From contig NZ_JAUTAJ010000004.1 in the NCBI RefSeq assembly GCF_030818485.1, positions 3,387,501 through 3,451,500 of the forward strand: a stretch of DNA of 64,000 nucleotides, read 5' to 3'. This DNA is from Pseudoroseomonas cervicalis (GTDB taxonomy: Bacteria; Pseudomonadota; Alphaproteobacteria; Acetobacterales; Acetobacteraceae). Under the pieces are notes generated by a model. That model searched no databases. It was given only the letters and a program-made list of their open reading frames with translations, and was not told the DNA's origin. This document shows, piece after piece, positions 45,045 through 53,901 of this stretch. Made by a program: the position numbers and the translations under genes. Numbering within the stretch: the first letter of the stretch is position 1; each line of letters starts with the position of its first letter.

Positions 45045-45589
45045 ATACCGGGAAAGAGCGGCTGCGGCCGGCGCCGATCGCCCAGAGCCCCATGACCCGC
45101 GTCGCCGGCGTGGTGAAGCTGGATGGTGGCCCGCGCCCCTTCTGCATGACGGATCGGGACCGGGCGGAGATGCTGTCGACGGCCCTGACCAATGATGTGG
45201 CGGGCGCCATCACCCGGCCCAGCGGCACAGCGGCCGACAAGCGCCGGCCTGATCCTTCAAGCACCAGCTGGGACGGGCGCCAGCAAGCCGCGGCTGCCGA
45301 GCTCGGCCGGCTGTGGCGGACCTCGCTGCGCGGGCGCAGCTTCCCGATGGGATACGGTGGCGGGCACAAGCTGGGAGAGCCCGACCCCTCGGAGGCTGCG
45401 GTCTGTCAGGACGCATGGAATCGCTACTGCGAGGCCATGGAGGAGGTGAAGCGACGGTGCAGCGCCAGGCATGAGCAGATGCTGCGCCTGTCGGTCGTCT
45501 ATGAGGAGCCCGTTCGCCTCGACACGGCATGGATGGTGCGGGAGGCGCTCAGCTTCTTGGCCGACCATTGGCGGCTGAGAAATCGTTGA
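45041..45589 (+). CDS. Last gene of the early operon, hypothetical (182 aa)
   Basis: ATG 45041 overlaps the upstream stop. The second half is helical, with DAWNRYCEAMEEVKRRCSARHEQMLRLSVVYEEP and VREALSFLADHW. This kind of helix-rich C-terminus is seen in phage antitermination/late-activator positions, but no motif proves it. An intrinsic terminator follows at 45651. Confidence 0.66.
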   Translation: MNTGKERLRPAPIAQSPMTRVAGVVKLDGGPRPFCMTDRDRAEMLSTALTNDVAGAITRPSGTAADKRRPDPSSTSWDGRQQAAAAELGRLWRTSLRGRSFPMGYGGGHKLGEPDPSEAAVCQDAWNRYCEAMEEVKRRCSARHEQMLRLSVVYEEPVRLDTAWMVREALSFLADHWRLRNR

Positions 45590-45650
45590 CGAGGCGATTC
45601 GCGGCCACTATATGAAACGACGGGCGGGGAGAATTGCGCCCGCTACACAG

Positions 45651-45679
45651 CGCCTGAGGCCACAAGCCTCGGGCGTTTT
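45651..45679 (+). terminator. Intrinsic terminator between early and late regions
   Basis: A 10-bp stem CGCCTGAGGC/GCCTCGGGCG (one G-U pair) with loop CACAA, followed by TTTTCCGTTTT. It ends the early operon, so late genes need either their own promoter or antitermination. Confidence 0.88.
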
Positions 45680-45696
45680 CCGTTTTAGGGGGTCCG

Positions 45697-46017
45697 ATGC
45701 CGGGTGATCCCTTCTACCGCTCGCCCTTCTGGCGGGCCCTGAGGGCATCGGCCCTGAAGCGCGACGGCCACCGTTGCACCACCCCAGGCTGCGGTTCCAC
45801 AAAGCGGCTGACGGTGGACCACATTGTCTCTCGCCGCGCCGGCGGGGCTGACACCCTGCCCAACCTCATCACCCGCTGCCAGGACTGCGACAACCAGGTC
45901 AAGGAACAGGCAGGGGCGAGGCGTGGACAGGGTCTGCCCAGGGCCCGGGGGTGCGACGCCTCCGGCCGACCTCTCGACCCTCTGCACCCATGGAACGCGG
46001 CCCGAAAGGCAGGATGA
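45697..46017 (+). CDS. HNH endonuclease (packaging-associated)
   Basis: 106 aa. Motif order: RDGHRCTTPGCG, then LTVDHIVSRRAGGADTLPNLITRC and C-x2-C (CQDCDNQ), a classic HNH with a structural zinc. In HK97-type phages such a gene stands just before terminase and its product activates cos/pac cleavage by the large subunit. The 178 bp to the small terminase hold no convincing gene. Confidence 0.9.
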   Translation: MPGDPFYRSPFWRALRASALKRDGHRCTTPGCGSTKRLTVDHIVSRRAGGADTLPNLITRCQDCDNQVKEQAGARRGQGLPRARGCDASGRPLDPLHPWNAARKAG

Positions 46018-46194
46018 CCAAGCCCCTTCCAAGCCCCGCGTTGGGCGCATGGGGAGGGGGGATCGAATCTTTGGGGCGCATGGGTGGCTGGACCGGCCCG
46101 GGGTTGATTTCGCGCAGGGAGCAAAAATCGAAGGGGGGGTTACCGGTCGGGCCCGCCCGTAGCGAGCCGGTTTCGCCGGATCTGGAGCTGGAAA

Positions 46195-46644
46195 ATGGCC
46201 CTCGGAGTGATTGCCGGGCCGGGAATGGACATCGAAGAGCCCCTCTGGGAGCTCCTGATCCCCGATCGGCCGGACGGATTGTCGGCTCCACTGCGCGAGG
46301 TGGCACATCGGGAGTGGGTTCGGGTCACCGCTGAGTTGCGGGAGACGCAGACCCTCGCCGCCGTGAACCGCCACGCCGTGCAGCGCCTGGTCCTCGCTTA
46401 TGTCCGGTACGACGCCGCGGCGGCGATGGTCATGCGTGACGGCGCAGTGGTGGAAAGCCCGAGAACAAAGGTGCCCCAGCTGAACCTGTGGCAGGTCGAG
46501 ATGAGGCAGGCGGATTCCGATGCCACGGGCGCGGAAATGGAGCTCTGCCTGAGCCCTCGCCGTCGCAGCGCAGCAGGCAAGGTGCAGCGGAAGGTCAAAC
46601 GTGCCACGGCAGCGGACACCTACCTCAGGGGAGCGGGCGGCTGA
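46195..46644 (+). CDS. Terminase small subunit (P27-like)
   Basis: 149 aa. Helical DNA-recognition subunit: LREVAHREWVRVTAELRETQTL, then NRHAVQRLVLAYVRYDAAAAMV and the P27-type block SPRTKVPQLNLWQVEMRQADS. GGAG lies 10 bp before ATG 46195. It overlaps the large-subunit gene by 44 bp. Confidence 0.85.
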   Translation: MALGVIAGPGMDIEEPLWELLIPDRPDGLSAPLREVAHREWVRVTAELRETQTLAAVNRHAVQRLVLAYVRYDAAAAMVMRDGAVVESPRTKVPQLNLWQVEMRQADSDATGAEMELCLSPRRRSAAGKVQRKVKRATAADTYLRGAGG

Positions 46645-48400
46645 TCCGACTACCGCTTGGGCGCAAGATGTCCTCTCGGGCCGGATCATAGCCGGCGAGC
46701 TGGTCAAGCACGCCGCCGAGCGCCATGTGCGAGACCTTCGGGACGGCCCGAAGCGCGGCCTCCACTGGAGTCCCGAGCAGGCGGCGCGGGCCGTCAACTT
46801 CTTCCCTGCCGTGCTGAGCATCACGGAGGGCGCAAAGGCAGGGAAGCCCTTCGACCTACTGCCCTGGCACCTCTTCACCGTCGGCAATCTGTTCGGATGG
46901 CGGCGTCCTGATGGTCTCCGACGCTACCGCACCGCCTGGCTAGAGACGGGCAAGGGGCAGGCGAAAAGCCCACTGATGGCGGGGGTTGGCCTGTACATCA
47001 TGGGGTTCTGCGGCATCCAACGCGCCGAAGTCTACGCGATCGCAGGAAGCAAGGACCAGGCGAACGTCCTATTCAAGGACGGGGTCGCCATGTGTCGCGC
47101 GCCGATTCCGGGCGATGAGGATAGCGCCTCCCTGGAGGAGAAGGGTGCGGTCGTCATCCGCGGTACGGGTGACATGGCCTGGAAGATCGAGCACCCGGAT
47201 AGCGGGTCGAAGTTCCAGAGCTTGGCCGACGGAGAGACGGTGTCCGGTCCGCGCCCGGCCGCCGTGCTGGCGGATGAAATCCACGAGTTCAAGTCGGCCG
47301 CGGCTATCGATCTATGGCAGGCCGCCATCACCAAAATGAGCGGCGACCCGCTGATGATGCTCGGGACGAATACCCCAGCAGCGGACCAGCACGTCGGAAC
47401 AGAGCAATCGGAATACTACCAGAACGTGGCGCGCGGCGTTTTCAAGGATGACACGTCTTTCGCTTTCGTCGCCCGCACGGACCCTGGCGACAATCCTCTC
47501 GACGATGAGTCCTGCTGGCCGAAGTCGCTGCCGGCCCTCGGAATTACCTATCCGGTCGAGAATGTTCGATCCGAGGTGAACAAGGCCCGCGGCCTCGCCA
47601 GCAAGGCGCTCACTGTAAAGCGCTTGTTCTTTGGCATCCCGGTGGGATCCTCGGCCTACTGGATCGATGAGGACCTGTGGGACAGCGCCCTTGGCGAGGT
47701 GCTCGAGGCGGATCTGCGCGACTGCCCTTGCTGGCTGGGCATCGACCCTTCGCAGCGGAATGACCTGACCGCCCTGGCTGCCGTGTGGCGGAAGGCGGGG
47801 CGCTACGCTGCCAAGGTGTTCTACTGGAAGCCGCGAGAAGGCCTTGCGGACGCGGAGGTGCGCGATAAGGCGCCGTACACGCAATGGGCCGAGCAACGGC
47901 TGCTGAATGCGATCCCCGGACGGGGGATCAAGATGGGCTTCATCGTGTCGGAGGTCGCCCGCCTCGTGGCGGAGAATCAGGTGGAGGCGATGGCCTTCGA
48001 CCTGGCGCACTTCTCGGGCTTCCGTGAAGCGGCTGAGCTCGGCGGGCTGGCGACCTGGGAATATCAGGGCCCAGAAGAGCCGGCCGGCTCTGGACTGAAG
48101 ATGATCCGGCACGCGCAGGGCGCCAAAGGCCTGCACTCGGAAAAGCAGCTCTGGATGCCGCGGTCGGTGCAGGCGCTCGAGGACATGATCCGCAATGGTG
48201 AGATCACGATCGACGACAGCCCTGTCACCCGGTGGTGCTCCGGCAATGCCATGCTGAACTCTGATGGCCAAGGCAATCGGTTCTTCGACAAGAAGCGAAG
48301 TCTGGGTCGCATCGATGGAATGACGGCGCTTGCCATGGCGGTGGGCGCGTCCACGACAGCCGCGCAGGCAACGGCGCTTTCGTTCTGGGAAACAATGTGA
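46601..48400 (+). CDS. Terminase large subunit (HK97 family)
   Basis: 599 aa DNA-packaging motor. ATPase: adenine-side LLPWHLFTVGNLFGW, Walker A ETGKGQAKS (115-123), Walker B VLADEIHEF, and motif III GTNTPA. The nuclease begins LGIDPSQRNDLTAL with further acidic residues (AFDLAHFSG). It cuts concatemers and pumps DNA through the portal encoded next. The start may be slightly later than 46601. Confidence 0.95.
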   Translation: MPRQRTPTSGERAADPTTAWAQDVLSGRIIAGELVKHAAERHVRDLRDGPKRGLHWSPEQAARAVNFFPAVLSITEGAKAGKPFDLLPWHLFTVGNLFGWRRPDGLRRYRTAWLETGKGQAKSPLMAGVGLYIMGFCGIQRAEVYAIAGSKDQANVLFKDGVAMCRAPIPGDEDSASLEEKGAVVIRGTGDMAWKIEHPDSGSKFQSLADGETVSGPRPAAVLADEIHEFKSAAAIDLWQAAITKMSGDPLMMLGTNTPAADQHVGTEQSEYYQNVARGVFKDDTSFAFVARTDPGDNPLDDESCWPKSLPALGITYPVENVRSEVNKARGLASKALTVKRLFFGIPVGSSAYWIDEDLWDSALGEVLEADLRDCPCWLGIDPSQRNDLTALAAVWRKAGRYAAKVFYWKPREGLADAEVRDKAPYTQWAEQRLLNAIPGRGIKMGFIVSEVARLVAENQVEAMAFDLAHFSGFREAAELGGLATWEYQGPEEPAGSGLKMIRHAQGAKGLHSEKQLWMPRSVQALEDMIRNGEITIDDSPVTRWCSGNAMLNSDGQGNRFFDKKRSLGRIDGMTALAMAVGASTTAAQATALSFWETM

Positions 48401-48419
48401 GCGGCGGGAGGCCGGACGA

Positions 48420-50168
48420 ATGGGGTTCTGGTCCCGCCTGATAGGCCGGGAGGAGCGCGCCGCGTCGTTTTCCGACACGCTCGATCTTCTTCGCGGCATC
48501 CTGGCCGGTGGCCGGTCGACCAAGAGCGGAAGCACGGTCAACGTCACAACGGCGCTGCAAGTCACCACGGTCCTGGCTGGTGCGCGCGTGCTGGCTGAGG
48601 ATGTGTCTGGGCTGCCGCTGAAGGTGGTCAGGCAGACTGACGACAGGCGGACCTACCTCTCTGAGGATCCGCTGCAGCAGCTTCTGGACTTCCCGAATGA
48701 ATGGCAGACCGGTCGCGAGTTCCGCGAGCAGATGATGCTGCATGCCGTGCTATGCGGGAACGGTATTGCCTGGAAGAACATCGTCCGCGGCGAGGTCCGC
48801 GAACTGCTTCCGCTTCACCCTGGCTGGTGCACCACTGAGCAGAATCAAGACTGGGGCATCGTCCACAAGGTGAGGTTGCCGGATGGGACCAGCCTCACAT
48901 TGAGGCCGGCTGATGTCCTCCATCTGCGCGGGCCGAGCTGGTCGGGCTTCTCTGGTTTGGAGGTCCTTAATTTGGCGAGAGAGGCTATCGGCCTCGCGAT
49001 TGCGACCGAGAACGCTCATGCCAAGCTTCATCAGAATGGCCTGCAGACGACCGGGACCTATTCCGTCGATGGCGCATTGAACGAGACGCAGTTCAAGCAA
49101 CTGCGGGCATACATCGAGGCCCACTATGCCGGGCCGCAGAACGCTGGCCGACCGCTGCTCTTGGATCGATCGGCAAAGTTTGCTGCCTCATCCATGAGTG
49201 GCGTCGACGCGCAGCACCTCGAGACCCGCAAGTTCCAGATCGAAGAGATCGCGCGGGCGCTTCGGGTCTTCCCGCAGATGATCGGCTATTCCGACAAGGC
49301 CAGCACCTTCGCGTCGGCCGAAGCCTTTTTCCTGGCGCATGTGAAGTACAGCCTCATGCCCTGGATCGACCGCTGGGAAGGCGTAATCAAGCGCGATCTG
49401 ATCGGCCGGGACCGCGTCGGAGTGCGGGTCAAGCACAACGTGGCGGCGCTCGAGCGGGCGGACATCAAGACCCGGTATGCGGCCTACGGCCAGGGCATCA
49501 AGGACGGCTGGCTGCTGCGGAATGAAGCACGCGGCTGGGAGGACCTGGACGAGATCCCAGGCCTCAGCGAGCCGCTGCAGCCGCTGAACATGGCAACGCC
49601 TGGCAGCGAGGGCGATCAGCAGGACGATGCTCTGGACGCTGGAGGCCAGCCGACGAAGGGCCGCCGCCCTTTCGGCGCCAGGGCCTTCATTCCGAATCAG
49701 CCCCGCGGGGCTGACGGGCGCTGGGTCAGCAGCGGGAGCAACCCCCGGCAGATCAAGCGCTTCCACAATCGCGCCAAGCGCAGCCGTAGGGCCGGCAAGG
49801 TCAGCGTCCACATGGTGGGGCTGGTCAGCTCGGCCAACGCCGCCAACGTCCTGGCAGCGACCGGCCTGACCGTCGTCGGCCTGCGGCGGACCATGGGCAG
49901 CGACAATGTGCTGCATGCCCTGCGTCAGCATGGCGATCGGGTGAAGGAAAGCCGCCGGGGCCAAGTGGCCATCACCGCGGCCGATCTGGGGCGGGTGCCT
50001 CGTATCGTCGCGGCGGCAACGCGGATTGAGCGAGGCAAGAATGCCGCCAGCGGCCCGAGCTATGTCTACACGGCCCGGCTTGGCCGCTTCGAGTACACCT
50101 ATGTGGAGCAGCTGCGGCGCGGCCAGGGAACCGTCACCTTCAAGACGCTGTGGAAGCGGCGAATTTGA
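48420..50168 (+). CDS. Portal protein fused to a PBECR-type nuclease domain
   Basis: 582 aa, against about 400 for HK97 portals. Residues 1 to about 400 are a normal portal (VTTALQVTTVLAGARVLAED, GNGIAWKN, RPADVLHLRG, EEIARALRVFPQMIG). After a linker with RGADGRWVSSG and a very basic stretch comes a domain at 462-582: LVSSANAANVL, DNVLHALRQHGD, RRGQVAITAADLGRVPRIV, and VEQLRRGQGTVTFKTLWKR. This pattern matches barnase/EndoU/colicin/RelE-like phage nucleases. The fused domain is the notable oddity; catalytic residues are probably the paired His near 499 and 504 plus Arg/Thr/Lys of the later strands. Confidence 0.85.
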   Translation: MGFWSRLIGREERAASFSDTLDLLRGILAGGRSTKSGSTVNVTTALQVTTVLAGARVLAEDVSGLPLKVVRQTDDRRTYLSEDPLQQLLDFPNEWQTGREFREQMMLHAVLCGNGIAWKNIVRGEVRELLPLHPGWCTTEQNQDWGIVHKVRLPDGTSLTLRPADVLHLRGPSWSGFSGLEVLNLAREAIGLAIATENAHAKLHQNGLQTTGTYSVDGALNETQFKQLRAYIEAHYAGPQNAGRPLLLDRSAKFAASSMSGVDAQHLETRKFQIEEIARALRVFPQMIGYSDKASTFASAEAFFLAHVKYSLMPWIDRWEGVIKRDLIGRDRVGVRVKHNVAALERADIKTRYAAYGQGIKDGWLLRNEARGWEDLDEIPGLSEPLQPLNMATPGSEGDQQDDALDAGGQPTKGRRPFGARAFIPNQPRGADGRWVSSGSNPRQIKRFHNRAKRSRRAGKVSVHMVGLVSSANAANVLAATGLTVVGLRRTMGSDNVLHALRQHGDRVKESRRGQVAITAADLGRVPRIVAAATRIERGKNAASGPSYVYTARLGRFEYTYVEQLRRGQGTVTFKTLWKRRI

Positions 50169-50174
50169 GGGGAG

Positions 50175-50312
50175 ATGGACCGGGCCCCCATCGTGCGCGC
50201 GCCAGATTGCTCTGGCTGGCCTGAGGCGAACGTCCGGAACGCACCCGGTCCTTCCGACAATCTAGGAGCTACGGCGGCCAATCTCAAGCGGATTGGACGC
50301 ACGGCCTGCTGA
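50175..50312 (+). CDS. Possible 45-aa ORF between portal and protease
   Basis: ATG 50175 has GAGGGGAG directly upstream. It encodes MDRAPIVRAPDCSGWPEANV..., with no recognised motif. It lies in the 253-bp gap between portal and protease; the rest of the gap holds only the protease ribosome site AGGAGA (50411). Confidence 0.3.
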   Translation: MDRAPIVRAPDCSGWPEANVRNAPGPSDNLGATAANLKRIGRTAC

Positions 50313-50421
50313 GCCTCATGCCCGGCGCCGAAGCGCTGTCCATCGGCATACGTCCAGAACGACCGCAGGACCGTGCCCTGCGACTTACGGCGCCCATCGG
50401 GCACCCTTCAAGGAGAATGCG

Positions 50422-51144
50422 ATGCACCAGGCGGCAGAGCGCCGGCGGAGCGCCGCCGGGCTGGAGCTTCGGAGCGATTTCCCGGCCCGGAAGACCCTGG
50501 ATTTCGGGCTGGAGATCAAGGAGGTGGCGCCCGATGGCTCCTTCTCCGGCTATGGCAGCGTCTTTAACCACCTCGACACCTATTCCGACCGGGTGGAGCC
50601 GGGAGCCTTCCGCTCCACGCTGGCCGAGCACCGCGCCGCCGGCACCATGCCTGCGCTGCTCTGGCAGCACGACCAGCGGCAGCCGATCGGTGTCTACACG
50701 GACATGCGTGAGGATGAACGCGGCCTGTGGGTGGAGGGCCGGCTGGCCCTGAAGACGCGCCAGGGCGCCGAGGCCCACGAGCTGCTGCAGATGAAGGCGC
50801 TCTCCGGCCTGTCGATCGGCTTCGTCACGGTGCGCTCCGAGCGCGACGAGAAGAGCGGCATCCGCACCGTGAAGCAGGCGGACCTCTGGGAGGTCAGTCT
50901 TGTCACCTTCCCGGCCAATGGAGCGGCGCGGGTGGCGCAGGTGCGCGCCGCCGACCGCATTCGCCAACCCAAGGAATTCGAGGCCTTCCTTCGTGACGAA
51001 GGCGGGTTCTCCCACAGCCGCGCGCGCGCCATCGCGAGCGTTGGCTTCAAGGCTGCCATGGATCTTCGCGATGAAGAGGCGGGCGGCGTGTCGGAGCTGA
51101 TGGACAGCCTGCGGGCGCTCCAGGGCTCTTTTTCGACCACCTGA
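50422..51144 (+). CDS. HK97-type prohead protease
   Basis: 240 aa. Family features: FSGYGSVFNHLDTYSDRVEPGAF at the start, then ALLWQHD (catalytic His), MKALSGLSIGF (catalytic Ser) and LWEVSLVTFPAN. It removes the capsid delta domain during maturation. ATG 50422 has AGGAGA 5 bp upstream. The gene order portal-protease-capsid is standard. Confidence 0.94.
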   Translation: MHQAAERRRSAAGLELRSDFPARKTLDFGLEIKEVAPDGSFSGYGSVFNHLDTYSDRVEPGAFRSTLAEHRAAGTMPALLWQHDQRQPIGVYTDMREDERGLWVEGRLALKTRQGAEAHELLQMKALSGLSIGFVTVRSERDEKSGIRTVKQADLWEVSLVTFPANGAARVAQVRAADRIRQPKEFEAFLRDEGGFSHSRARAIASVGFKAAMDLRDEEAGGVSELMDSLRALQGSFSTT

Positions 51145-51168
51145 ACACCCCGCCCCAAGGAGGGCAGC

Positions 51169-52488
51169 ATGACCCGAACCGACCTCATGGGCGGCACCGC
51201 CCTGCACGGCCGCGCGCCCACGCTGGAGCGCCGCGACGGCGGCGGCACCGCCAGCTTCGAGGAAGTCCGCCGCCTGATCGAGGGCGTCAACCGCGGCTTC
51301 GAGGAGTTCAAGGCGACGAACGATCGTCGCCTGAAGGAGATCGAGAGCCGCGGCAACGCCGACCCGGTCACCAGCGACAAGCTGGGCAAGCTGGATGAGC
51401 AGCTGAACAAGCTGTCGAACGAGCTGCTCGAGCTCGGCAAGAAGGCGAACCGCATCGGTGGGCCGGGCGGCGGCGATCACAAGCCCGGCGACGGTCCCGA
51501 GCATCGCGAGCACCGCGCGGCCTTCGACACCTGGGCGCGCCGCGGCGAGGGCAATGAGCGCGAGATCAACGGCCTCGCCCAGAAGGCCATGTCGACGCTG
51601 GTGCCGGCCGATGGCGGCTACCTGGTCCCGGAGATCGTCGACCGCAACATCCTGAACCTGCTGCGCGACGAGAATCCGATGCGGCAGCTGGCCAACCAGA
51701 TCACGGTCTCCTCGCCCGATTACAAGCGGCTGGTGAATCTGCATGGCGCCGGTACCGGCTGGGTCGGCGAGACCGATGCCCGCCCCGCCACGAACACGCC
51801 GCAACTGGCCGAGATCGGCGCCTTCATGGGCGAAATCTATGCCAACCCGCAGGTGACCCAGACCCTGCTGGATGATTCGGTGGTGGATCTGGAGGCCTGG
51901 CTGGCAGGCGAGCTGGCGCAGGAATTCGGGCTGGCCGAGGGGCAGGCCTTCATCTCCGGCGATGGCGTGAAGAAGCCGAAGGGCTTCCTCGCCTATCCGA
52001 CCGCTGCGACGAAAGACGGCACCCGGCCGCTGGGCACCTTCCAGCACATCGTCACCGGCGCCGCGGCGGCCTTCCCGGCCTCCAACCCGAGCGACCTGCT
52101 GGTCAGCCTGATCTACATGCTGAAGTCGGGCTATCGCACCAATGCGCGCTGGTACCTGAACAGCGCCGTGCTGGCGACCGTCCGCACCTGGAAGGATGGC
52201 CAGGGCAACTACCTCTGGCAGCCGAATGCGGCGGCGGGGCAGCCGGGCACGCTGCTGGGCTTCCCGATCGCCGACATGGAGCAGATGCCGGACGTGGCCG
52301 CGGGTTCCTATCCCATCGCCTTCGGTGACATGCGCCGGGCCTACACGATCGTGGATCGGATCGGCACCCGCACCCTGCGCGACCCCTACACCAACAAGCC
52401 CTATGTCGGCTTCTACACGACCAAGCGCGTCGGCGGCATGGCCGTGGACACTCAGGCGCTGAAGTTCATCAAGGTCGCCGCGTCCTGA
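51169..52488 (+). CDS. Major capsid protein (HK97 fold)
   Basis: 439 aa. An N-terminal coiled-coil delta domain (about 25-100; FEEVRRLIEGVNRGFEEF, LDEQLNKLSNELLELGKK) should be cut off by the adjacent protease. The mature part starts near MSTLVPADGGYLVPEIVD and has the HK97 segments VSSPDYKRLVN, SGDGVKKPKGFL and RWYLNSAVLATVR. A strong ribosome site AGGAGG is present. Confidence 0.95.
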   Translation: MTRTDLMGGTALHGRAPTLERRDGGGTASFEEVRRLIEGVNRGFEEFKATNDRRLKEIESRGNADPVTSDKLGKLDEQLNKLSNELLELGKKANRIGGPGGGDHKPGDGPEHREHRAAFDTWARRGEGNEREINGLAQKAMSTLVPADGGYLVPEIVDRNILNLLRDENPMRQLANQITVSSPDYKRLVNLHGAGTGWVGETDARPATNTPQLAEIGAFMGEIYANPQVTQTLLDDSVVDLEAWLAGELAQEFGLAEGQAFISGDGVKKPKGFLAYPTAATKDGTRPLGTFQHIVTGAAAAFPASNPSDLLVSLIYMLKSGYRTNARWYLNSAVLATVRTWKDGQGNYLWQPNAAAGQPGTLLGFPIADMEQMPDVAAGSYPIAFGDMRRAYTIVDRIGTRTLRDPYTNKPYVGFYTTKRVGGMAVDTQALKFIKVAAS

Positions 52489-52544
52489 AGCCAGGCGCCG
52501 GCCTCGCGCCGGCGCCTCCCCCCGCCAAAGCAATGGAGGGCCAA

Positions 52545-52832
52545 ATGGCCAAGCAGAACGAGACCCCGGACAAGCCGGTGGATCAGAATGCGACGGCGTC
52601 GCCGTCGAGCACTGAGACCCTGAACCCGGCCGGCACGGCGCCGAAGGATCCGGACCAGGCCACCGTCGCCGCTGCTCATGCCAAGCATGAGGAGCAGAAG
52701 GCCCTGGCCGAGCGGGTCGAGGCGGCGAAGTGGGACGGCGTCCGCGCCGGCCTGACCCCGACCGAAGCCCTGGCCAAGGCCCAACGCGAGGTGAAGGCTG
52801 AAGGCGCGGCGCCCGAGAACAAGGGCGCCTGA
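52545..52832 (+). CDS. Small acidic capsid-region protein (95 aa)
   Basis: Thr/Pro/Ala-rich disordered first half, then a helix (AAHAKHEEQKALAERVEAAKWDGVRAG). ATG 52545 has GGAGGG at a good distance. Could be a decoration or head-completion factor; no family is recognised. Confidence 0.7.
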   Translation: MAKQNETPDKPVDQNATASPSSTETLNPAGTAPKDPDQATVAAAHAKHEEQKALAERVEAAKWDGVRAGLTPTEALAKAQREVKAEGAAPENKGA

Positions 52833-52834
52833 AC

Positions 52835-53539
52835 GTGCGCCGCTGGCTCCTGGGCGCCGTCGCGGCTGTCTTCTGTGTCGGTGCGGGCATGGCGCTGGCC
52901 CAGGGCGGATTCACGCCCTGGGCGCAGCCAGATGGAAGCGTTCTCACCGGGTCGGTGCTGAATTGCGTCACCACTGGCCGCACCGCCGTGCCGTGCGGCA
53001 CGAACAGCACTCCGCTGCGCGTGTCGCCGGCCTCTGGCGCTGCGGCTCAACCGGTCAGCGGCAGCGTTGCCGTGACCAATCTTCCGGCCACCCAGCCTGT
53101 GAGCGGTACGGTTTCGGTCTCCAACCTGCCGGTGACGCAGCCGGTCAGTGGCTCCGTCTCTGTGTCCAACCTGCCGGCCACTCAGCAAGTCGGCGGCACA
53201 GTCTCGGTGGGCAACTTCCCCGCCGCCGCGGCGCCGCTCCCGAACCGCGGCGTGGCCACGGCCTGCACTGGGGCCGGCAGCATCGGCACGACCTCGACGG
53301 CAGTCTGCGCTGCGGGCACTGGGCGGCTCTACCTCGCACTCCAGAACCAGAGCGACACGGCGGTGATCTACTGCAACCTGATGGGCGGGGCCGCGACCGC
53401 CGGCCCGCCCTCGCGCAAGCTCATGCCGAACGCCAGCCTTGTGCAAGGCCACAGCGGCGGCGGCTTCGTGACCACCGCGGCCATCAATTGCATCGCCACG
53501 GCAGCGGCGACCCCGCTCTCGGCGGAGGTGGTACAGTGA
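52835..53539 (+). CDS. Secreted repeat protein in the head-tail module
   Basis: 234 aa, GTG start. A clear signal peptide (MRRWLLGAVAAVFCVGAGMALAQ) is followed by 3-4 copies of a 16-residue beta repeat based on QPVSG-(S/T)-V-x-V-(S/T)-NLPAT (about residues 70-130). A C-terminal domain with four Cys follows. Such repeats occur in phage virion proteins, but a Sec signal is unexpected for a virion part. It and the next gene form a pair coupled by GTGA. Confidence 0.75.
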   Translation: MRRWLLGAVAAVFCVGAGMALAQGGFTPWAQPDGSVLTGSVLNCVTTGRTAVPCGTNSTPLRVSPASGAAAQPVSGSVAVTNLPATQPVSGTVSVSNLPVTQPVSGSVSVSNLPATQQVGGTVSVGNFPAAAAPLPNRGVATACTGAGSIGTTSTAVCAAGTGRLYLALQNQSDTAVIYCNLMGGAATAGPPSRKLMPNASLVQGHSGGGFVTTAAINCIATAAATPLSAEVVQ

Positions 53540-53901
53540 TCCGCGCCGTGGTCGCCCTCGCGCTACTGGCCGCCCCGGCCGCGGCGCAAGAGATCACCCA
53601 AAGCGGCATGGTGGCCGGCCAGCCGATGGCCCATGGCACGACTGTGCTGCCCTACACTGCGGCCACGCTGGCGGTTGGCAAGGTCACCGCGACGATGGCG
53701 GTCCCCGGCGTGCAGGTCGGCGATATGGTCTTCGTCACCCCGGAATCGACGGCGGGGATCTCGGTGGGAACGGTGCTCAATCCGATCGCCGAGGTTCCGG
53801 CCAACGGCCAGGTGCGGCTGACCTGGACCACGCCGGGATTGGTCGCCGTCAACCTCGGCACCGTCAACCTGCGCTTCCGCTGGATGAGGTTCGCCAACTG
53901 A
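53536..53901 (+). CDS. Small secreted beta-rich protein
   Basis: 121 aa. GTG 53536 overlaps the upstream stop. Signal peptide MIRAVVALALLAAPAAA-QE is followed by an all-beta domain (GMVAGQPMAHGTTVLPY, VGDMVFVTPESTAGISVGTV, VNLGTVNLRFRWMRF) of the size of trimeric decoration or fibre head domains. The one-base overlap with the connector gene shows it belongs to the late operon. Confidence 0.72.
   Translation: MIRAVVALALLAAPAAAQEITQSGMVAGQPMAHGTTVLPYTAATLAVGKVTATMAVPGVQVGDMVFVTPESTAGISVGTVLNPIAEVPANGQVRLTWTTPGLVAVNLGTVNLRFRWMRFAN

Noticed and set aside
46014..46334. An open frame starting with ATGA at the HNH stop and overlapping the small terminase
   Set aside because: Despite the coupling, it has no motif, is Gly/Arg/Pro-rich and conflicts with the terminase frame.
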